Positions 38,884 to 48,780 of a stretch of 64,000 nt of DNA are shown here, one piece after another (positions within the stretch are counted from its first letter, which is position 1; each line of letters opens with the position of its first letter). The DNA comes from Hyphomicrobiales bacterium (GTDB lineage: Bacteria > Pseudomonadota > Alphaproteobacteria > Rhizobiales > Rhizobiaceae). The stretch covers positions 23,951 through 87,950 of the forward strand of contig QEVK01000012.1 in assembly GCA_003577315.1 (NCBI GenBank). The letters are read 5' to 3'. The position numbers and the translations under genes were made by a program. The notes under the pieces were generated by a model. The model was not told the DNA's origin, ran no database searches, and worked only from the letters and a program-made list of their open reading frames with translations.

Positions 38884-38959
38884 CGCAGTGTCAGGCGGCG
38901 CAGTGTCAGGCTGCTCGCTTTCGCTCGCCTCTTTCTCACATGGCTCGCTTTCGCTCGCC
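38884..38959. repeat. Short direct repeats between the UPF0173 gene and ruvX
   Basis: CGCAGTGTCAGGC occurs twice, 15 bases apart (38884, 38899). GCTCGCTTTCGCTCGCC occurs twice, 30 bases apart (38913, 38943). The second unit is itself partly dyad-symmetric (GCGAGC/GCTCGC). The stretch lies in the divergent promoter region of the UPF0173 gene and ruvX. Confidence 0.8.
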
Positions 38960-39008
38960 GGGCAGGATAGAAGCGCCTTTCGGCAAGGCAAAGAGGCTCC
39001 AGCAAAAA

Positions 39009-39506
39009 ATGCCGGTGATCGACATCAGCGACGTTCCCGCCCTGCTTTCGCGCGGCGGCACGCTGGCCGGCATCGACCTCGGGACCAAAACCATCGGGCT
39101 TGCCGTGTCGGACGCGGGCCTCTCCTTCGCCCATCCGCGGCCGGTGATCGCGCGCCGCAAGTTCACGCTCGACGCGCAGGCGCTGCTTTCGGCGCTGGAG
39201 AAGGAGCGCGCCGCGGCGGTCGTCGTCGGCCTGCCGGTCAACATGGACGGCTCGGAGGGCCCGCGCGCGCAGGCCACGCGCGCCTTCGTGCGCAACATGG
39301 AGCGGCTGACCGCCCTGCCCTTCGTCTACTGGGACGAGCGGCTGTCGACGGTGGCGGCCGAGCGGGCGCTGATCGCGATGGACGTGTCGCGCAGGAAGCG
39401 CGACGAGCGCATCGACTCCGCCGCCGCCGCCTTCATTCTGCAGGGGGCGCTCGACCGGGTTGCGGCGCTGCGACGCCGGCCCGAAGACCGTTCCACCACG
39501 CCATGA
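39009..39506 (+). CDS. ruvX: Putative pre-16S rRNA nuclease / Holliday junction resolvase RuvX (YqgF)
   Basis: YqgF-family RNase H-fold enzymes act in 16S rRNA 5'-end maturation and have been proposed as resolvases. The 165-residue protein has [17 protein letters not shown] with the first catalytic Asp and [34 protein letters not shown] and the last acidic site [12 protein letters not shown] follow. ATG 39009 follows an A-rich stretch with no strong ribosome-binding site. Its 3' end overlaps the convergent downstream gene by 74 bases. Confidence 0.93.
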   Translation: MPVIDISDVPALLSRGGTLAGIDLGTKTIGLAVSDAGLSFAHPRPVIARRKFTLDAQALLSALEKERAAAVVVGLPVNMDGSEGPRAQATRAFVRNMERLTALPFVYWDERLSTVAAERALIAMDVSRRKRDERIDSAAAAFILQGALDRVAALRRRPEDRSTTP

Positions 39507-39753
39507 TCTCGCGGCGCTTGCGCAAGCCGTAGATGGAGAAGATCAGCGCCGTGTCGAGGATGCAGGCGCGCAGCACCATCGGGCCGATGGTCGCCGGGTC
39601 GATGCCGAGGATGTCGCCGTAGAAGCCGAAGGCGTAGTCGTGGACCTGGCGGCTGAGGACCAGGAGCCCGAAGCTGATGTCGTGATACGACAGATAGTAC
39701 CAGCCCCAGAACAGGCCCATCGGCACCGCCCAGAAGATCAGGATGTAGCGCAT
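39433..39753 (-). CDS. Small membrane protein, DUF6105-like
   Basis: The 106-residue protein [27 protein letters not shown]... has an N-terminal membrane helix with a Trp/Tyr-rich end. A second hydrophobic segment lies at about residues 55-75 ([21 protein letters not shown]), and a basic C-terminus follows. It resembles a small rhizobial family of unknown function. Its last 25 codons overlap the convergent ruvX end. ATG 39753 gives a clean first helix. Confidence 0.75.
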   Translation of the reverse strand: MRYILIFWAVPMGLFWGWYYLSYHDISFGLLVLSRQVHDYAFGFYGDILGIDPATIGPMVLRACILDTALIFSIYGLRKRREIMAWWNGLRAGVAAPQPGRAPPAE

Positions 39754-39900
39754 GGTGCGGGCTCCAACGGACCGCCGCGCCGACGACGCGACAGCGGGGA
39801 AAGTGGACCCGCACCATCCCCGCGGCAACGGAAACCATTCGTTAAGGTTAACGGCCGGCCGCCTGTGGACGAAGGCGCGGGAGCCGCGCCTCGGGCATGC

Positions 39901-41529
39901 CTAGTCCATGTCGGGATAGAGCGTGTCGAGGATCGCGCGGCTGTCGTGGCGCGCGTCGAGCATGCCGTAGCTCGTGCGCCACTGGCCGGCCAGCCGCGAT
40001 TCGACGAAGGCGTCGGCGATCCGCCCTGCCCCCAGCCGCCGCAGCTCCGCGGCGGCCGCCGACAGCGCGAGCTGCTCGGTCAGGATGCGGGCCGAGCCCT
40101 CGTCGGAGGCCGCGACCTGAAGGGCCGCGCGCAGCACGCCCAGAACCCCCTTGCCGGCCTGCCCGAGATCGCGGCCGATCCCGGCCAGCACCTCCTCGAA
40201 AAGCTGCGGCGCGCGGGCAAGCACGCGCAGGACGTCGAGCGCCATGACGTTGCCGGAGCCTTCCCAGATGGCGTTGACCGGCGCCTCGCGATAGGCGCGC
40301 GCCAGCGGGCCCTCCTCGACATAGCCGTTGCCGCCCAGGCACTCCATGGCCTCGTAGGTGAGCGCCGGCGCGATCTTGCACACCCAGTATTTCACCACCG
40401 GCGTCATGGTGCGGGCGAAGGCCGCCTCGGCCGGGTCGCGCGCCGCCTCGTCGAACGAGCGGGCAAGGCGCATCGACAGCGCCGTCGCCGCCGCGACGTC
40501 GAGCGCCATGTCGGCCAGCACCCGCTGCATCAGCGGCTGGTCGGCGAGCCAGGTGCCGAACGCCTTGCGGTGGCGGGTGTGGTTGACGGCCTCGGCCAGC
40601 GCGGAGCGCATGATGCCGGCGCTCGCCACCGCGCAGTCGAGCCGCGTCAGCGTCACCATGTCCATGATGGTGCGCACGCCCTTGCCCGGCTCGCCGACCA
40701 GTTCGGCCAGCGTGCCGTCGAACTCGACCTCGGAGGAGGCGTTGGAGCGGTTGCCGAGCTTGTCCTTGAGCCGTTGCAGGCGCAGGCCGTTGTGGCCGCC
40801 GTCCTCGCGCAGGCGCGGCACCAGGAAGCAGGAAAGCCCTTCCTGCGCCTGCGCCAGCATCAGGAAGGCGTCCGACATCGGCGCCGACATGAACCATTTG
40901 TGGCCGGCAAGCACGTGGAAGCGGTTGCCGCCGCCGCTGGCGCGCGAGGTGTTGGCGCGCACGTCGGTGCCGCCCTGCTTCTCGGTCATGCCCATGCCCA
41001 GCGTCAGGCCGGTCTTGCCGGCCATCGGCTTCTGCGACTGGTCGTATTTGCGGCTCGTCACGCGCGGCGCCCATTCGCGGAACAGGCGCGGGCTCGCCAT
41101 CAGCGCCGCCAGCGAGGCGCTGGTCATCGTGATGGGGCACAGATGGCCGCATTCGAGCTGCGCGGTCATGTAGAAGCGCGCCGCCCGCGCCTGGTGACGG
41201 CGGCCGGCCTCGTCGGGCGCGTCCTCCCAGATCGAGGCGTGCAGCCCCATCGCCACCGAGCGGCGCATCAGGGCGTGATAGGCGGGATGGTACTCGACGA
41301 GATCGATGCGGTGGCCCTGCCTGTCGTGGGTCCTCAGCTTCGGCGTCTCGGTGTTGGCGAGCCGGGCGAGCTCCTGCGCCTCGGCCGAGCGGACATAGCG
41401 GCCGATCTGCTCCAGGTCGCGGCGGACCCTTTCCGGCCAGTTCTCGGCGAACTGCACCAGAAGCGGGTCGGCCCGCCAGGCGTTGGAGCCGGTCAGGGGC
41501 GGGCTCTGGTTCAGTACCTCGTGTGTCAC
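39901..41529 (-). CDS. AidB-like acyl-CoA dehydrogenase family protein
   Basis: AidB-type flavoproteins belong to the acyl-CoA dehydrogenase superfamily and are linked to protection from alkylation damage in E. coli. The 542-residue length equals AidB. The typical N-terminus THEVLNQSPPLTGSNAWRAD, the flavin-site GMGMTEKQGGTDVRANTS and the C-terminal CLGGNGYVEEGPLARAYREAPVNAIWEGSGNV are present. I use GTG 41529, preceded by GAGGCTTGAG, because the family begins there. An ATG at 41604 would add 25 unmatched residues. A generic acyl-CoA dehydrogenase role remains possible. Confidence 0.9.
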   Translation of the reverse strand: MTHEVLNQSPPLTGSNAWRADPLLVQFAENWPERVRRDLEQIGRYVRSAEAQELARLANTETPKLRTHDRQGHRIDLVEYHPAYHALMRRSVAMGLHASIWEDAPDEAGRRHQARAARFYMTAQLECGHLCPITMTSASLAALMASPRLFREWAPRVTSRKYDQSQKPMAGKTGLTLGMGMTEKQGGTDVRANTSRASGGGNRFHVLAGHKWFMSAPMSDAFLMLAQAQEGLSCFLVPRLREDGGHNGLRLQRLKDKLGNRSNASSEVEFDGTLAELVGEPGKGVRTIMDMVTLTRLDCAVASAGIMRSALAEAVNHTRHRKAFGTWLADQPLMQRVLADMALDVAAATALSMRLARSFDEAARDPAEAAFARTMTPVVKYWVCKIAPALTYEAMECLGGNGYVEEGPLARAYREAPVNAIWEGSGNVMALDVLRVLARAPQLFEEVLAGIGRDLGQAGKGVLGVLRAALQVAASDEGSARILTEQLALSAAAAELRRLGAGRIADAFVESRLAGQWRTSYGMLDARHDSRAILDTLYPDMD

Positions 41530-41711
41530 CTCAAGCCTCCCGGTGGCCTTGCGAGCGGTGCGTCGATCCTTCCGGCCGATTCCCGGCACGGCCGATTCCG
41601 TCATGGGCGCACTGTTACAGGCAAACCGCCGCGCAGGGCGAGGAAATTCCGGTGGATGGCCGCGCGCGGTCTTGCCGGCTGCCCGGCGCTTGCCTATAGC
41701 ACGGCTTTGCC

Positions 41712-42680
41712 ATGACAGCGCGCGCCCCCTTCCCGCTCTTCCCCCACCGCCACCTGCTTGGCATCAACGGCCTTTCCCCCATGGACATCGGGCTTCTGCT
41801 CGACCGCGCCGACGACGCGGTGGCGTTGTCGCGCCAGAAGGAGAAGAAGGCGTCGACGCTGCGCGGCCGCACCCAGATCAACCTGTTCTACGAAGCATCG
41901 ACCCGCACGCAATCGTCGTTCGAGCTGGCGGGCAAGCGCCTCGGCGCGGACGTGATGAACATGTCGGTGGCCTCGTCCTCGGTCAAGAAGGGCGAGACGC
42001 TGATCGACACGGCCATGACGCTCAACGCCATGCGCCCCGACATCCTCGTCATCCGTCACGCCTCGGCCGGGGCGGCGGCGCTGCTGGCGCAGAAGGTCGG
42101 CTGCTCGGTCGTGAACGCCGGCGACGGCGCGCACGAGCACCCGACGCAGGCGCTGCTCGACGCGCTGACCATCCGCCGCGCGCGCGGCCGCATCGCCGGC
42201 CTCACCGTCGCCATCTGCGGCGACGTGGCGCACTCGCGCGTGGCGCGCTCCAACATCATCCTGCTCAACGCGCTGGGCGCCAGGGTGCGCGTGGTCGCAC
42301 CCTCGACGCTGCTGCCCTCCGGCATCGCGCAGATGGGCGTCGAGGTCTTCAACGCCATGAAGGACGGGCTGGCGAACGCCGACGTGGTGATGATGCTGCG
42401 CCTCCAGCGCGAGCGCATGGCCGGCGCCTACGTGCCCTCGGTGCGCGAATATTTCCGCTACTGGGGCCTCGACGCCGAGAAGCTGAAGGCGGCGAAGGAG
42501 GACGCGCTCGTCATGCACCCCGGCCCGATGAACCGCGGCGTCGAGATCGCGTCGGCCATCGCCGACGGGCCGCAAAGCGTCATCCAGGAGCAGGTCGAGA
42601 TGGGGGTCGCGGTGCGCATGGCCGTGATGGAGGCGCTGCTCGACCCGCGCCGCAACGCCGAAGACGGAGCTGCCGCATGA
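41712..42680 (+). CDS. pyrB: Aspartate carbamoyltransferase catalytic subunit
   Basis: ATCase makes carbamoyl-aspartate in pyrimidine synthesis. The 322-residue protein has the carbamoyl-phosphate motif [20 protein letters not shown] and [14 protein letters not shown]. The C-terminal [13 protein letters not shown] is the aspartate-binding region. There is no pyrI-type regulatory subunit next to it. Instead its stop overlaps by 4 bases a dihydroorotase-like gene, the pattern of the PyrB-PyrC' ATCases. Confidence 0.97.
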   Translation: MTARAPFPLFPHRHLLGINGLSPMDIGLLLDRADDAVALSRQKEKKASTLRGRTQINLFYEASTRTQSSFELAGKRLGADVMNMSVASSSVKKGETLIDTAMTLNAMRPDILVIRHASAGAAALLAQKVGCSVVNAGDGAHEHPTQALLDALTIRRARGRIAGLTVAICGDVAHSRVARSNIILLNALGARVRVVAPSTLLPSGIAQMGVEVFNAMKDGLANADVVMMLRLQRERMAGAYVPSVREYFRYWGLDAEKLKAAKEDALVMHPGPMNRGVEIASAIADGPQSVIQEQVEMGVAVRMAVMEALLDPRRNAEDGAAA

Positions 42681-43963
42681 GCGTCACGGTCTTCCAGAAC
42701 GCGCGCGTCGTCGACCCCTCGCGCAATCTCGACGAGACCGGCACGGTCATCGTCGAGGACGGGAAGATCCTCGCCGCCGGCGCGGCCGCGCGCAATCAGG
42801 GCACGCCCGAGGGCGCGAGCGTCATCGACTGCGCCGGCCTTGCCGTGCTGCCCGGCCTGGTGGACGCGCGCGTCCATGTCGGCGAGCCGGGCGCGGAGCA
42901 TCGCGAGACCATCGCCTCCGCGAGCGCGGCCGCCGCGGCCGGCGGCGTCACCTCCATCATCACCATGCCCGACACCGAGCCGGTGATCGACGACGTGGCG
43001 CTGGTCGAGTTCGTGCTGCGCACGGCGCGCGACACGGCGCTGGTCAACGTCTTCCCGGCGGCGGCGATCACCAGGGGCCTCGAAGGCCGCGAGATGACCG
43101 AGTTCGGCCTGTTGCGCGAGGCCGGCGCCGTCGCCTTCACCGAGGGGCGGCACACCATCGCGTCGAGCCTCGTCATGCGCCGGGCGCTGACCTATGCCCG
43201 CGACTTCGGCGCCGTCATCGACCACGAGACGCAGGACCCCGACCTCGCCTCCTCCGGGGTGATGAACGAGGGGCTTTACGCGAGCTGGCTCGGCCTGCCC
43301 GGCATCCCGCGCGAGGCCGAGGCCATCCCGCTGGAGCGCGACCTGATGCTGGCGCGGCTGACGCGCGGGCGCTACCACGCCGCCAAGATCTCGACCGCCA
43401 TGTCGGCGGCGGCCGTGTCGCGCGCCAAGGCGGACGGAGCGCCGGTGACGGCGGGCGCCGCGATCGCCAGCCTGACGCTCAACGAGAACGACGTCGGCGA
43501 GTACCGCACCTTCTTCCGCCTGTCGCCGCCGCTCAGAGCCGAGGAGGATCGCCTCGCCATGGTCGAGGCGCTGCGCGACGGCACCGTCGACATCCTCGTC
43601 TCCTCGCACGACCCGCAGGACGTGGACACCAAGCGCCTGCCCTTCGCCGACGCGGCCTCCGGCGCGATCGGGCTGGAGACGCTGCTTTCGGCTGCGCTGC
43701 GCCTCCACCACAACGGCGACGTGCCGCTGATGCGGCTGGTCGAGGCGCTGTCCACCGCGCCGGCCAGGCTCTACGGCCTGCCCGGCGGCACGCTCGCGCC
43801 CGGCGCCGCCGCCGACCTGGCGATCGTCGACCTCGACTATCCCTGGGTGGTGCGCGAGGAGGACATCCGCTCGCGCTCCAAGAACACCTGCTTCGAGGGC
43901 GCGCGGCTCCAGGGCAAGGTCTTGCAAACCATGGTGGCAGGCCGCACAGTCTACGCCGCCTGA
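42677..43963 (+). CDS. Dihydroorotase homologue with degenerate active site (PyrC'/PyrX type)
   Basis: The 428-residue amidohydrolase-fold protein is translationally coupled to pyrB. Normal dihydroorotases carry D-x-H-x-H-x-R at the first metal site; here it reads DARVHVG (residues 63-69). The first His is replaced by Arg65 and the substrate Arg by Gly69. The usual TDHAP near the end is SSHDP, so the catalytic Asp is lost. The fold is otherwise intact, with DHETQD and HAAKIST. In Pseudomonas-type ATCases an inactive PyrC' supports PyrB structurally, which is the likely role here. A separate active pyrC would then be needed elsewhere. Confidence 0.88.
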   Translation: MSVTVFQNARVVDPSRNLDETGTVIVEDGKILAAGAAARNQGTPEGASVIDCAGLAVLPGLVDARVHVGEPGAEHRETIASASAAAAAGGVTSIITMPDTEPVIDDVALVEFVLRTARDTALVNVFPAAAITRGLEGREMTEFGLLREAGAVAFTEGRHTIASSLVMRRALTYARDFGAVIDHETQDPDLASSGVMNEGLYASWLGLPGIPREAEAIPLERDLMLARLTRGRYHAAKISTAMSAAAVSRAKADGAPVTAGAAIASLTLNENDVGEYRTFFRLSPPLRAEEDRLAMVEALRDGTVDILVSSHDPQDVDTKRLPFADAASGAIGLETLLSAALRLHHNGDVPLMRLVEALSTAPARLYGLPGGTLAPGAAADLAIVDLDYPWVVREEDIRSRSKNTCFEGARLQGKVLQTMVAGRTVYAA

Positions 43964-44007
43964 CGCCGCACCGCGCCGGCGCGCGCATTCCGGGAGGGGG
44001 AATCCGC

Positions 44008-44592
44008 ATGACGACCATCATCCTCGCGCTCGCCTTCGGCTACCTGCTCGGCTCGGTGCCCTTCGGCCTGCTGATCACGCGCGCGGCCGGGCTGGGCGAC
44101 GTGCGCAAGATCGGCTCCGGCAATATCGGCGCGACCAACGTGCTGCGCACCGGCAACAAGGGGCTGGCGGCGGCCACGCTCCTGCTCGACGCGCTCAAGG
44201 GCACGGCGGCCGTGCTGGTCGCCTCGCCCTGGGGCGTGGAGGCGGGCATCGCCGCCGGCTTCGGCGCGTTCGTCGGCCACCTGTTCCCGGTCTGGCTCGG
44301 CTTCAAGGGCGGCAAGGGCGTGGCGACCTATCTCGGCGTGCTCGCCGCCTTTTCTTGGCAGGCGGCGCTCGTCTTCGCCGCGGCGTGGCTCGCCGTCGCC
44401 TTCCTGACGCGCTATTCGTCGCTGTCGGCGCTGGTCGCGGCGGTGGCCTCGCCGGTCGCGCTCCACCTGCTCGACCAGCCCCGGCACGCTGCCGTGCTGG
44501 CGGCGATGAGCGTCATCATCTTCTTCACGCATCGCGCGAATATCTCCCGCCTTCTATCTGGAACGGAATCGAAAATCGGCCGGAAGGAGTGA
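44008..44592 (+). CDS. plsY: Glycerol-3-phosphate acyltransferase PlsY
   Basis: PlsY transfers acyl groups from acyl-phosphate to glycerol-3-phosphate, starting phospholipid synthesis. The 194-residue protein has five membrane helices. Its three signature motifs are [29 protein letters not shown] and [21 protein letters not shown]. The start ATG 44008 follows GGAGGGGGAA. It sits between the pyrimidine genes and dprA. Confidence 0.96.
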   Translation: MTTIILALAFGYLLGSVPFGLLITRAAGLGDVRKIGSGNIGATNVLRTGNKGLAAATLLLDALKGTAAVLVASPWGVEAGIAAGFGAFVGHLFPVWLGFKGGKGVATYLGVLAAFSWQAALVFAAAWLAVAFLTRYSSLSALVAAVASPVALHLLDQPRHAAVLAAMSVIIFFTHRANISRLLSGTESKIGRKE

Positions 44593-44597
44593 GCGCG

Positions 44598-45728
44598 ATG
44601 CCGGCAGGGCCGAGCCTCAGCGACCGGCAGCGGCTCCACTGGCTGCGGCTGATCCGCACCGAGAATGTCGGCCCCGTGTCGTTTCGCGGCCTCATCAACC
44701 GCTTCGGCTCGGCGGAAGCCGCGCTTGCCGCCCTGCCCGAGCTGGCGCTGGCCGGGGGTGCCGCGCGGCTGTCGCGCATCCCCTCCGAAGCCGAGGCCGA
44801 GCGGGAGATGGAGGCAGCCCGCCGCTTCGGCGCGCGCTTCGTGGCGGTCGGCGAGCCGGATTATCCGCCGATGCTGCGGCGCATGGACGCGCCGCCGCCG
44901 CTGATCGCGATCAAGGGGAAGGCGGCGGTCTTCCAGCCGCCCGCCGTGGCGATCGTCGGCGCGCGCAACGCCTCGGCGCTTGGCGCACGGATGGCGCGGC
45001 TGCTCGCCGCCGGGCTCGGCCGCGAGGGCTACGCGATCGTTTCCGGCCTCGCGCGCGGCATCGATGCGGCGGCCCACGAGGCGAGCCTTTCCACGGGCAC
45101 CGTCGCGGTGCTGGCCGGCGGCCTCGACCGGCCCTACCCGCCGGAAAACGTCGCGTTGGCTGAAAGGATCGCCGCCGAGGGCGCGCTGGTCTCGGAAATG
45201 CCGTTCGGCTGGGAGCCGCGCGCCCGCGACTTCCCGCGCCGCAACCGGCTGGTGGCGGGCCTCGGCCTCGGGCTGGTGGTGGTGGAGGCGGCAATGCGGT
45301 CGGGCTCGCTGATCTCGGCGCGGCTGGCGGGCGAGATGGGCCGGATCGTCTTCGCCGTTCCGGGCTCGCCGCTCGACCCGCGCGCTGCCGGCACCAACGG
45401 GCTCATCAAGGACGGGGCGATCCTCGTCACCGAGGCGCGCGACGTCGCCGGGGCGCTGGCGCCGCTGTCGGGCGGGCCGCCGGCCGCCGGCGGTGCGCTG
45501 CCGCTGGAGGAGCCCATCGACTTCTCCGCCGTGCCGCCGCCGGCGCAGGGCGAGCGCGCCCTCGTGCTTCAGGCGCTGGGCCCCGCGCCCGTCGGGATCG
45601 ACGAGCTTCTGCGCCACACCGGGCTGCACCCGGCGCAGCTTGCCATGGTGCTACTGGAGCTTGATCTTGCCGGGCGACTCGAACGGCACGCCGGCGGCGC
45701 CGTCTCGCTGATCTTCCCCGACCCGTAA
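44598..45728 (+). CDS. dprA: DNA-processing protein DprA
   Basis: DprA loads RecA on incoming single-stranded DNA during transformation, so it links functionally to comEC at the window's left end. The 376-residue protein has an N-terminal helix-hairpin-type region. A Rossmann-like core follows, with [42 protein letters not shown] and [13 protein letters not shown]-terminal winged helix begins near [10 protein letters not shown]. The start ATG 44598 uses the AAGGAG that overlaps the plsY end. Its last 78 bases overlap the convergent small gene. Confidence 0.95.
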   Translation: MPAGPSLSDRQRLHWLRLIRTENVGPVSFRGLINRFGSAEAALAALPELALAGGAARLSRIPSEAEAEREMEAARRFGARFVAVGEPDYPPMLRRMDAPPPLIAIKGKAAVFQPPAVAIVGARNASALGARMARLLAAGLGREGYAIVSGLARGIDAAAHEASLSTGTVAVLAGGLDRPYPPENVALAERIAAEGALVSEMPFGWEPRARDFPRRNRLVAGLGLGLVVVEAAMRSGSLISARLAGEMGRIVFAVPGSPLDPRAAGTNGLIKDGAILVTEARDVAGALAPLSGGPPAAGGALPLEEPIDFSAVPPPAQGERALVLQALGPAPVGIDELLRHTGLHPAQLAMVLLELDLAGRLERHAGGAVSLIFPDP

Positions 45729-45893
45729 GGGGCGCTCGCCGCGGATGATGTCGCTGACCTCGACATAGGCCATCTCGATCAGATAGGCGAGCATGTCGCA
45801 GCGCTCGGCCTCGGCCATGGTGCGAAGCTGGCCGAGCATGGCCTGCATGTAGTCGAGCGTCTCCGTGCGTCTTCGGTTTGGCTGCTGCCGCAT
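45651..45893 (-). CDS. Small conserved-type soluble protein, 80 residues
   Basis: The protein [20 protein letters not shown]... is basic at the start. A helical core follows, [34 protein letters not shown] recall similar helical proteins in rhizobia but cannot name a family. GGGGGAGG lies 7 bases before ATG 45893, an unusually strong ribosome-binding site. The last 26 codons overlap the convergent dprA end, so the conserved part probably stops before that overlap. Upstream lies an AT-rich stretch with a perfect palindrome. Confidence 0.75.
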   Translation of the reverse strand: MRQQPNRRRTETLDYMQAMLGQLRTMAEAERCDMLAYLIEMAYVEVSDIIRGERPLRVGEDQRDGAAGVPFESPGKIKLQ

Positions 45894-45945
45894 ATGCCTG
45901 CCTCCCCCGATTCGCCTGTCGATTGCAGTAGTGTGATAAACAACT

Positions 45946-45955
45946 TTCACGTGAA
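45946..45955. promoter_or_regulatory. Palindrome TTCACGTGAA upstream of the 80-residue protein gene
   Basis: A perfect 10-bp palindrome lies in the most AT-rich 60 bases of this part of the window. It is about 55 bases before the small gene and 190 before topA. A weak TTGCAA-N16-TAAACT promoter can be drawn just upstream on the minus strand. The palindrome is therefore operator-placed. Confidence 0.4.
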
Positions 45956-46143
45956 TTAGAGTTTATTGAATTTATCTGGAATTGCAATCGTGGGAGCTAC
46001 GATTTCCGGTTGTATTCTTCCCGCAACAGATGGAAATGGGGCAAGGCCCTTGACCGAACCGTCAAGCACGGCCATGTCACGGTCTGCTTTGCTTTAAAGG
46101 CGCGCGCCATTGCTGCCGCGCCGAAGGGGAACTGCGTCACCAC

Positions 46144-48774
46144 ATGGATGTCGTCGTCGTCGAATCGCCGGCCAAGGCCAAGACCATCAACAAGTATCTC
46201 GGCTCGAACTACAAGGTTCTGGCCTCCTTCGGCCATGTCCGCGACCTGCCGGCCAAGGACGGCTCGGTGCGGCCGGACGACGACTTCTCGATGTCGTGGG
46301 AAGTGGACGGCCCCTCGTCCAAGCGACTCGGCGACATCGCCAGGGCGGTGAAGGATGCCGATTCGCTGATCCTGGCCACCGACCCCGACCGCGAGGGCGA
46401 GGCGATCTCGTGGCACGTGCTCGACGTGCTGCGCCAGAAGAAGGTGCTGAAGGACAAGCCGGTGCGGCGCGTCGTCTTCAACGCCATCACCAGGCAGTCG
46501 GTGCTCGACGCCATGGCCAATCCGCGCGACATCGACGCGCCGCTGGTCGATGCCTATCTGGCGCGCCGGGCGCTCGACTATCTCGTCGGCTTCACGCTGT
46601 CGCCCGTCCTGTGGCGCAAGCTGCCGGGCGCGCGCTCGGCCGGGCGCGTGCAGTCGGTGGCGCTGCGCCTGGTCTGCGACCGCGAGGCCGAGATCGAGCG
46701 CTTCGTGCGCGAGGAATACTGGCAGATCGCGGCGCTGCTGGCCACGCCGCGCACCGAGGAGTTCGAGGCGCGGCTGACCGGCTTCGAGGGAAAGAAGCTC
46801 CAGAAGCTCGACATCAAGACCGCCGACCAGGCCGCCGACATCAGGGCGATGCTGGAAGGAGCCTCGTTCAAGGCGCTGTCGGTCGACGCCAAGCCGACCA
46901 GGCGCAACCCCTCCCCGCCCTTCACCACCTCGACGCTCCAGCAGGCGGCCTCCTCGCAGCTCGGCTTCTCGGCCTCGCGCACCATGCAGGTGGCGCAGCG
47001 CCTCTACGAGGGCGTCGACGTCGGCGGCGAGGCGGCCGGCCTCATCACCTACATGCGAACCGACGGCGTGCAGATGGCGCCCGAGGCCATCGCGGCCGCG
47101 CGCTCGGCCATCGGCGCGGAGTTCGGCGAGAAATACCTGCCCGAGAAGCCGCGCTACTACTCGACCAAGGCCAAGAACGCGCAGGAAGCGCACGAGGCGA
47201 TCCGCCCGACCGACTTCCGCCGCACGCCGGCGAGCGTGCGCAAATATCTCGACCCCGACCAGGCGCGTCTCTACGAGATCGTGTGGAAGCGGGCCATCGC
47301 CAGCCAGATGAACCCGGCCGAGATCGAGCGCACCACGGTCGAGATCGAGGCGGTGAACGGCGCCCGCACCGCAGCCCTTCGCGCCGTCGGCTCCGTCGTG
47401 CGCTTCGACGGCTTCCTCGCCGCCTATACCGAGAACCGCGACGAGGATGCCGAGGACGAGGAAAGCCGCCGCCTGCCGCAGATCGCGGCCGGCGAGGCGC
47501 TGGCGCGCCGGTCGGTGACGGCGACGCAGCACACCACCGAGCCACCGCCGCGCTATTCGGAAGCCTCGCTCATCCGCAAGATGGAGGAGCTGGGCATCGG
47601 CCGGCCCTCCACCTACGCCGCGACGCTGAAGACGCTGGAAGACCGCGACTACGTGACCATCGAGCGGCGCAGGCTGGTGCCGCAGGCCAAGGGCCGGCTC
47701 GTCACCGCCTTCCTCGAAAGCTTCTTCGAGCGCTACGTCGAATACGACTTCACGGCCGCGCTCGAGGAGAAGCTGGACGAGATCTCCGACGGCAAGCTCG
47801 CCTGGAAGGACGTGCTGCGCGACTTCTGGCGCGACTTTTCCGGCCATGTCGACGAGATCAAGGAGCTGCGCGTCGCCGACGTGCTCGACGCGCTCAACGA
47901 GGAGCTGGCGCCGCTGGTGTTTCCGGCGCGCGAGGACGGCGGCAACCCGCGCATCTGCCCCAAATGCGGCACCGGCAATCTCTCGCTCAAGCTGGGCAGG
48001 TTCGGCGCCTTCGTCGGCTGCTCCAACTATCCCGAATGCGGCTACACCCGCCAGCTCGGCGAGGCCGCCAACGGCAATGGCGAAGCGGCCAACGGCGAGG
48101 CCGGCGACAGGCCGCTCGGCAAGGACCCGTACACGCAGGAGGAGATCGTCCTGAAGAACGGCCGCTTCGGCCCCTATGTCCAGCGCGGCGACGGCAAGGA
48201 GGCCAAGCGCGCCAGCCTGCCCAAGGGCTGGAAGGTCGAGGACATGGACCACGAGAAGGCGCTGGCGCTGCTTGCGCTGCCGCGCGACGTCGGCCAGCAT
48301 CCCGAGACCGGCAAGATGATCTCGGCCGGCATCGGCCGCTACGGCCCGTTCGTGCTGCACGACGGCACCTACGCCAATCTCGAAACCGTCGAGGACGTGT
48401 TCTGCATCGGCCTCAACCGCGCCGTGACCGTGATCGCGGAGAAGAGGTCGAAATTCGCCGGCGGCAAGGGCCGCGTCGCGGCGGCGGCGCTGAAGGAGCT
48501 GGGCGACCACCCCGACGGTGGACCAATAACCGTCCGCGACGGCCGCTATGGCCCCTATGTCAACTGGGGTAAGGTCAACGCCACCCTGCCCAAGGGCAAG
48601 GACCCGGCGACGGTGACGGTCGAGGAAGCGCTGGAACTGATCGCGGCCAAGGCCGGCAAGACCGGGGCCGGCAAGGGCGGCGGCGCGAAGAAGGCGGCGA
48701 CACGGAAAGCGCCGGCCGCGAAAAAGGCTTCGGCCAGGGCGCCTGCGAAGAAGACGGCCAGCAAAAAGGACTAG
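46144..48774 (+). CDS. topA: DNA topoisomerase I (type IA)
   Basis: TopA relaxes negative supercoils by single-strand passage. The 876-residue protein begins with the Toprim domain MDVVVVESPAKAKTINKYLG, with acidic triad LATDPDREGEAISWH. The catalytic Tyr303 lies in ITYMRTDGVQM. At about residue 603 one tetracysteine zinc-ribbon, ICPKCGTGNLSLKLG...GCSNYPECGY, follows. Several Top6-like C-terminal repeats (RFGPYVQRGDGKEA, RYGPFVLHDGTY, RYGPYVNWG) come next, then a Lys/Ala-rich tail. rnr starts 7 bases after the stop. Confidence 0.97.
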   Translation: MDVVVVESPAKAKTINKYLGSNYKVLASFGHVRDLPAKDGSVRPDDDFSMSWEVDGPSSKRLGDIARAVKDADSLILATDPDREGEAISWHVLDVLRQKKVLKDKPVRRVVFNAITRQSVLDAMANPRDIDAPLVDAYLARRALDYLVGFTLSPVLWRKLPGARSAGRVQSVALRLVCDREAEIERFVREEYWQIAALLATPRTEEFEARLTGFEGKKLQKLDIKTADQAADIRAMLEGASFKALSVDAKPTRRNPSPPFTTSTLQQAASSQLGFSASRTMQVAQRLYEGVDVGGEAAGLITYMRTDGVQMAPEAIAAARSAIGAEFGEKYLPEKPRYYSTKAKNAQEAHEAIRPTDFRRTPASVRKYLDPDQARLYEIVWKRAIASQMNPAEIERTTVEIEAVNGARTAALRAVGSVVRFDGFLAAYTENRDEDAEDEESRRLPQIAAGEALARRSVTATQHTTEPPPRYSEASLIRKMEELGIGRPSTYAATLKTLEDRDYVTIERRRLVPQAKGRLVTAFLESFFERYVEYDFTAALEEKLDEISDGKLAWKDVLRDFWRDFSGHVDEIKELRVADVLDALNEELAPLVFPAREDGGNPRICPKCGTGNLSLKLGRFGAFVGCSNYPECGYTRQLGEAANGNGEAANGEAGDRPLGKDPYTQEEIVLKNGRFGPYVQRGDGKEAKRASLPKGWKVEDMDHEKALALLALPRDVGQHPETGKMISAGIGRYGPFVLHDGTYANLETVEDVFCIGLNRAVTVIAEKRSKFAGGKGRVAAAALKELGDHPDGGPITVRDGRYGPYVNWGKVNATLPKGKDPATVTVEEALELIAAKAGKTGAGKGGGAKKAATRKAPAAKKASARAPAKKTASKKD

Positions 48775-48780
48775 CGCGAC

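Noticed and set aside
41487..41604. ATG at 41604 as start of the AidB-like gene
   Set aside because: It adds 25 basic residues without family similarity. The GTG at 41529 has a suitable ribosome-binding site and begins at the family N-terminus.
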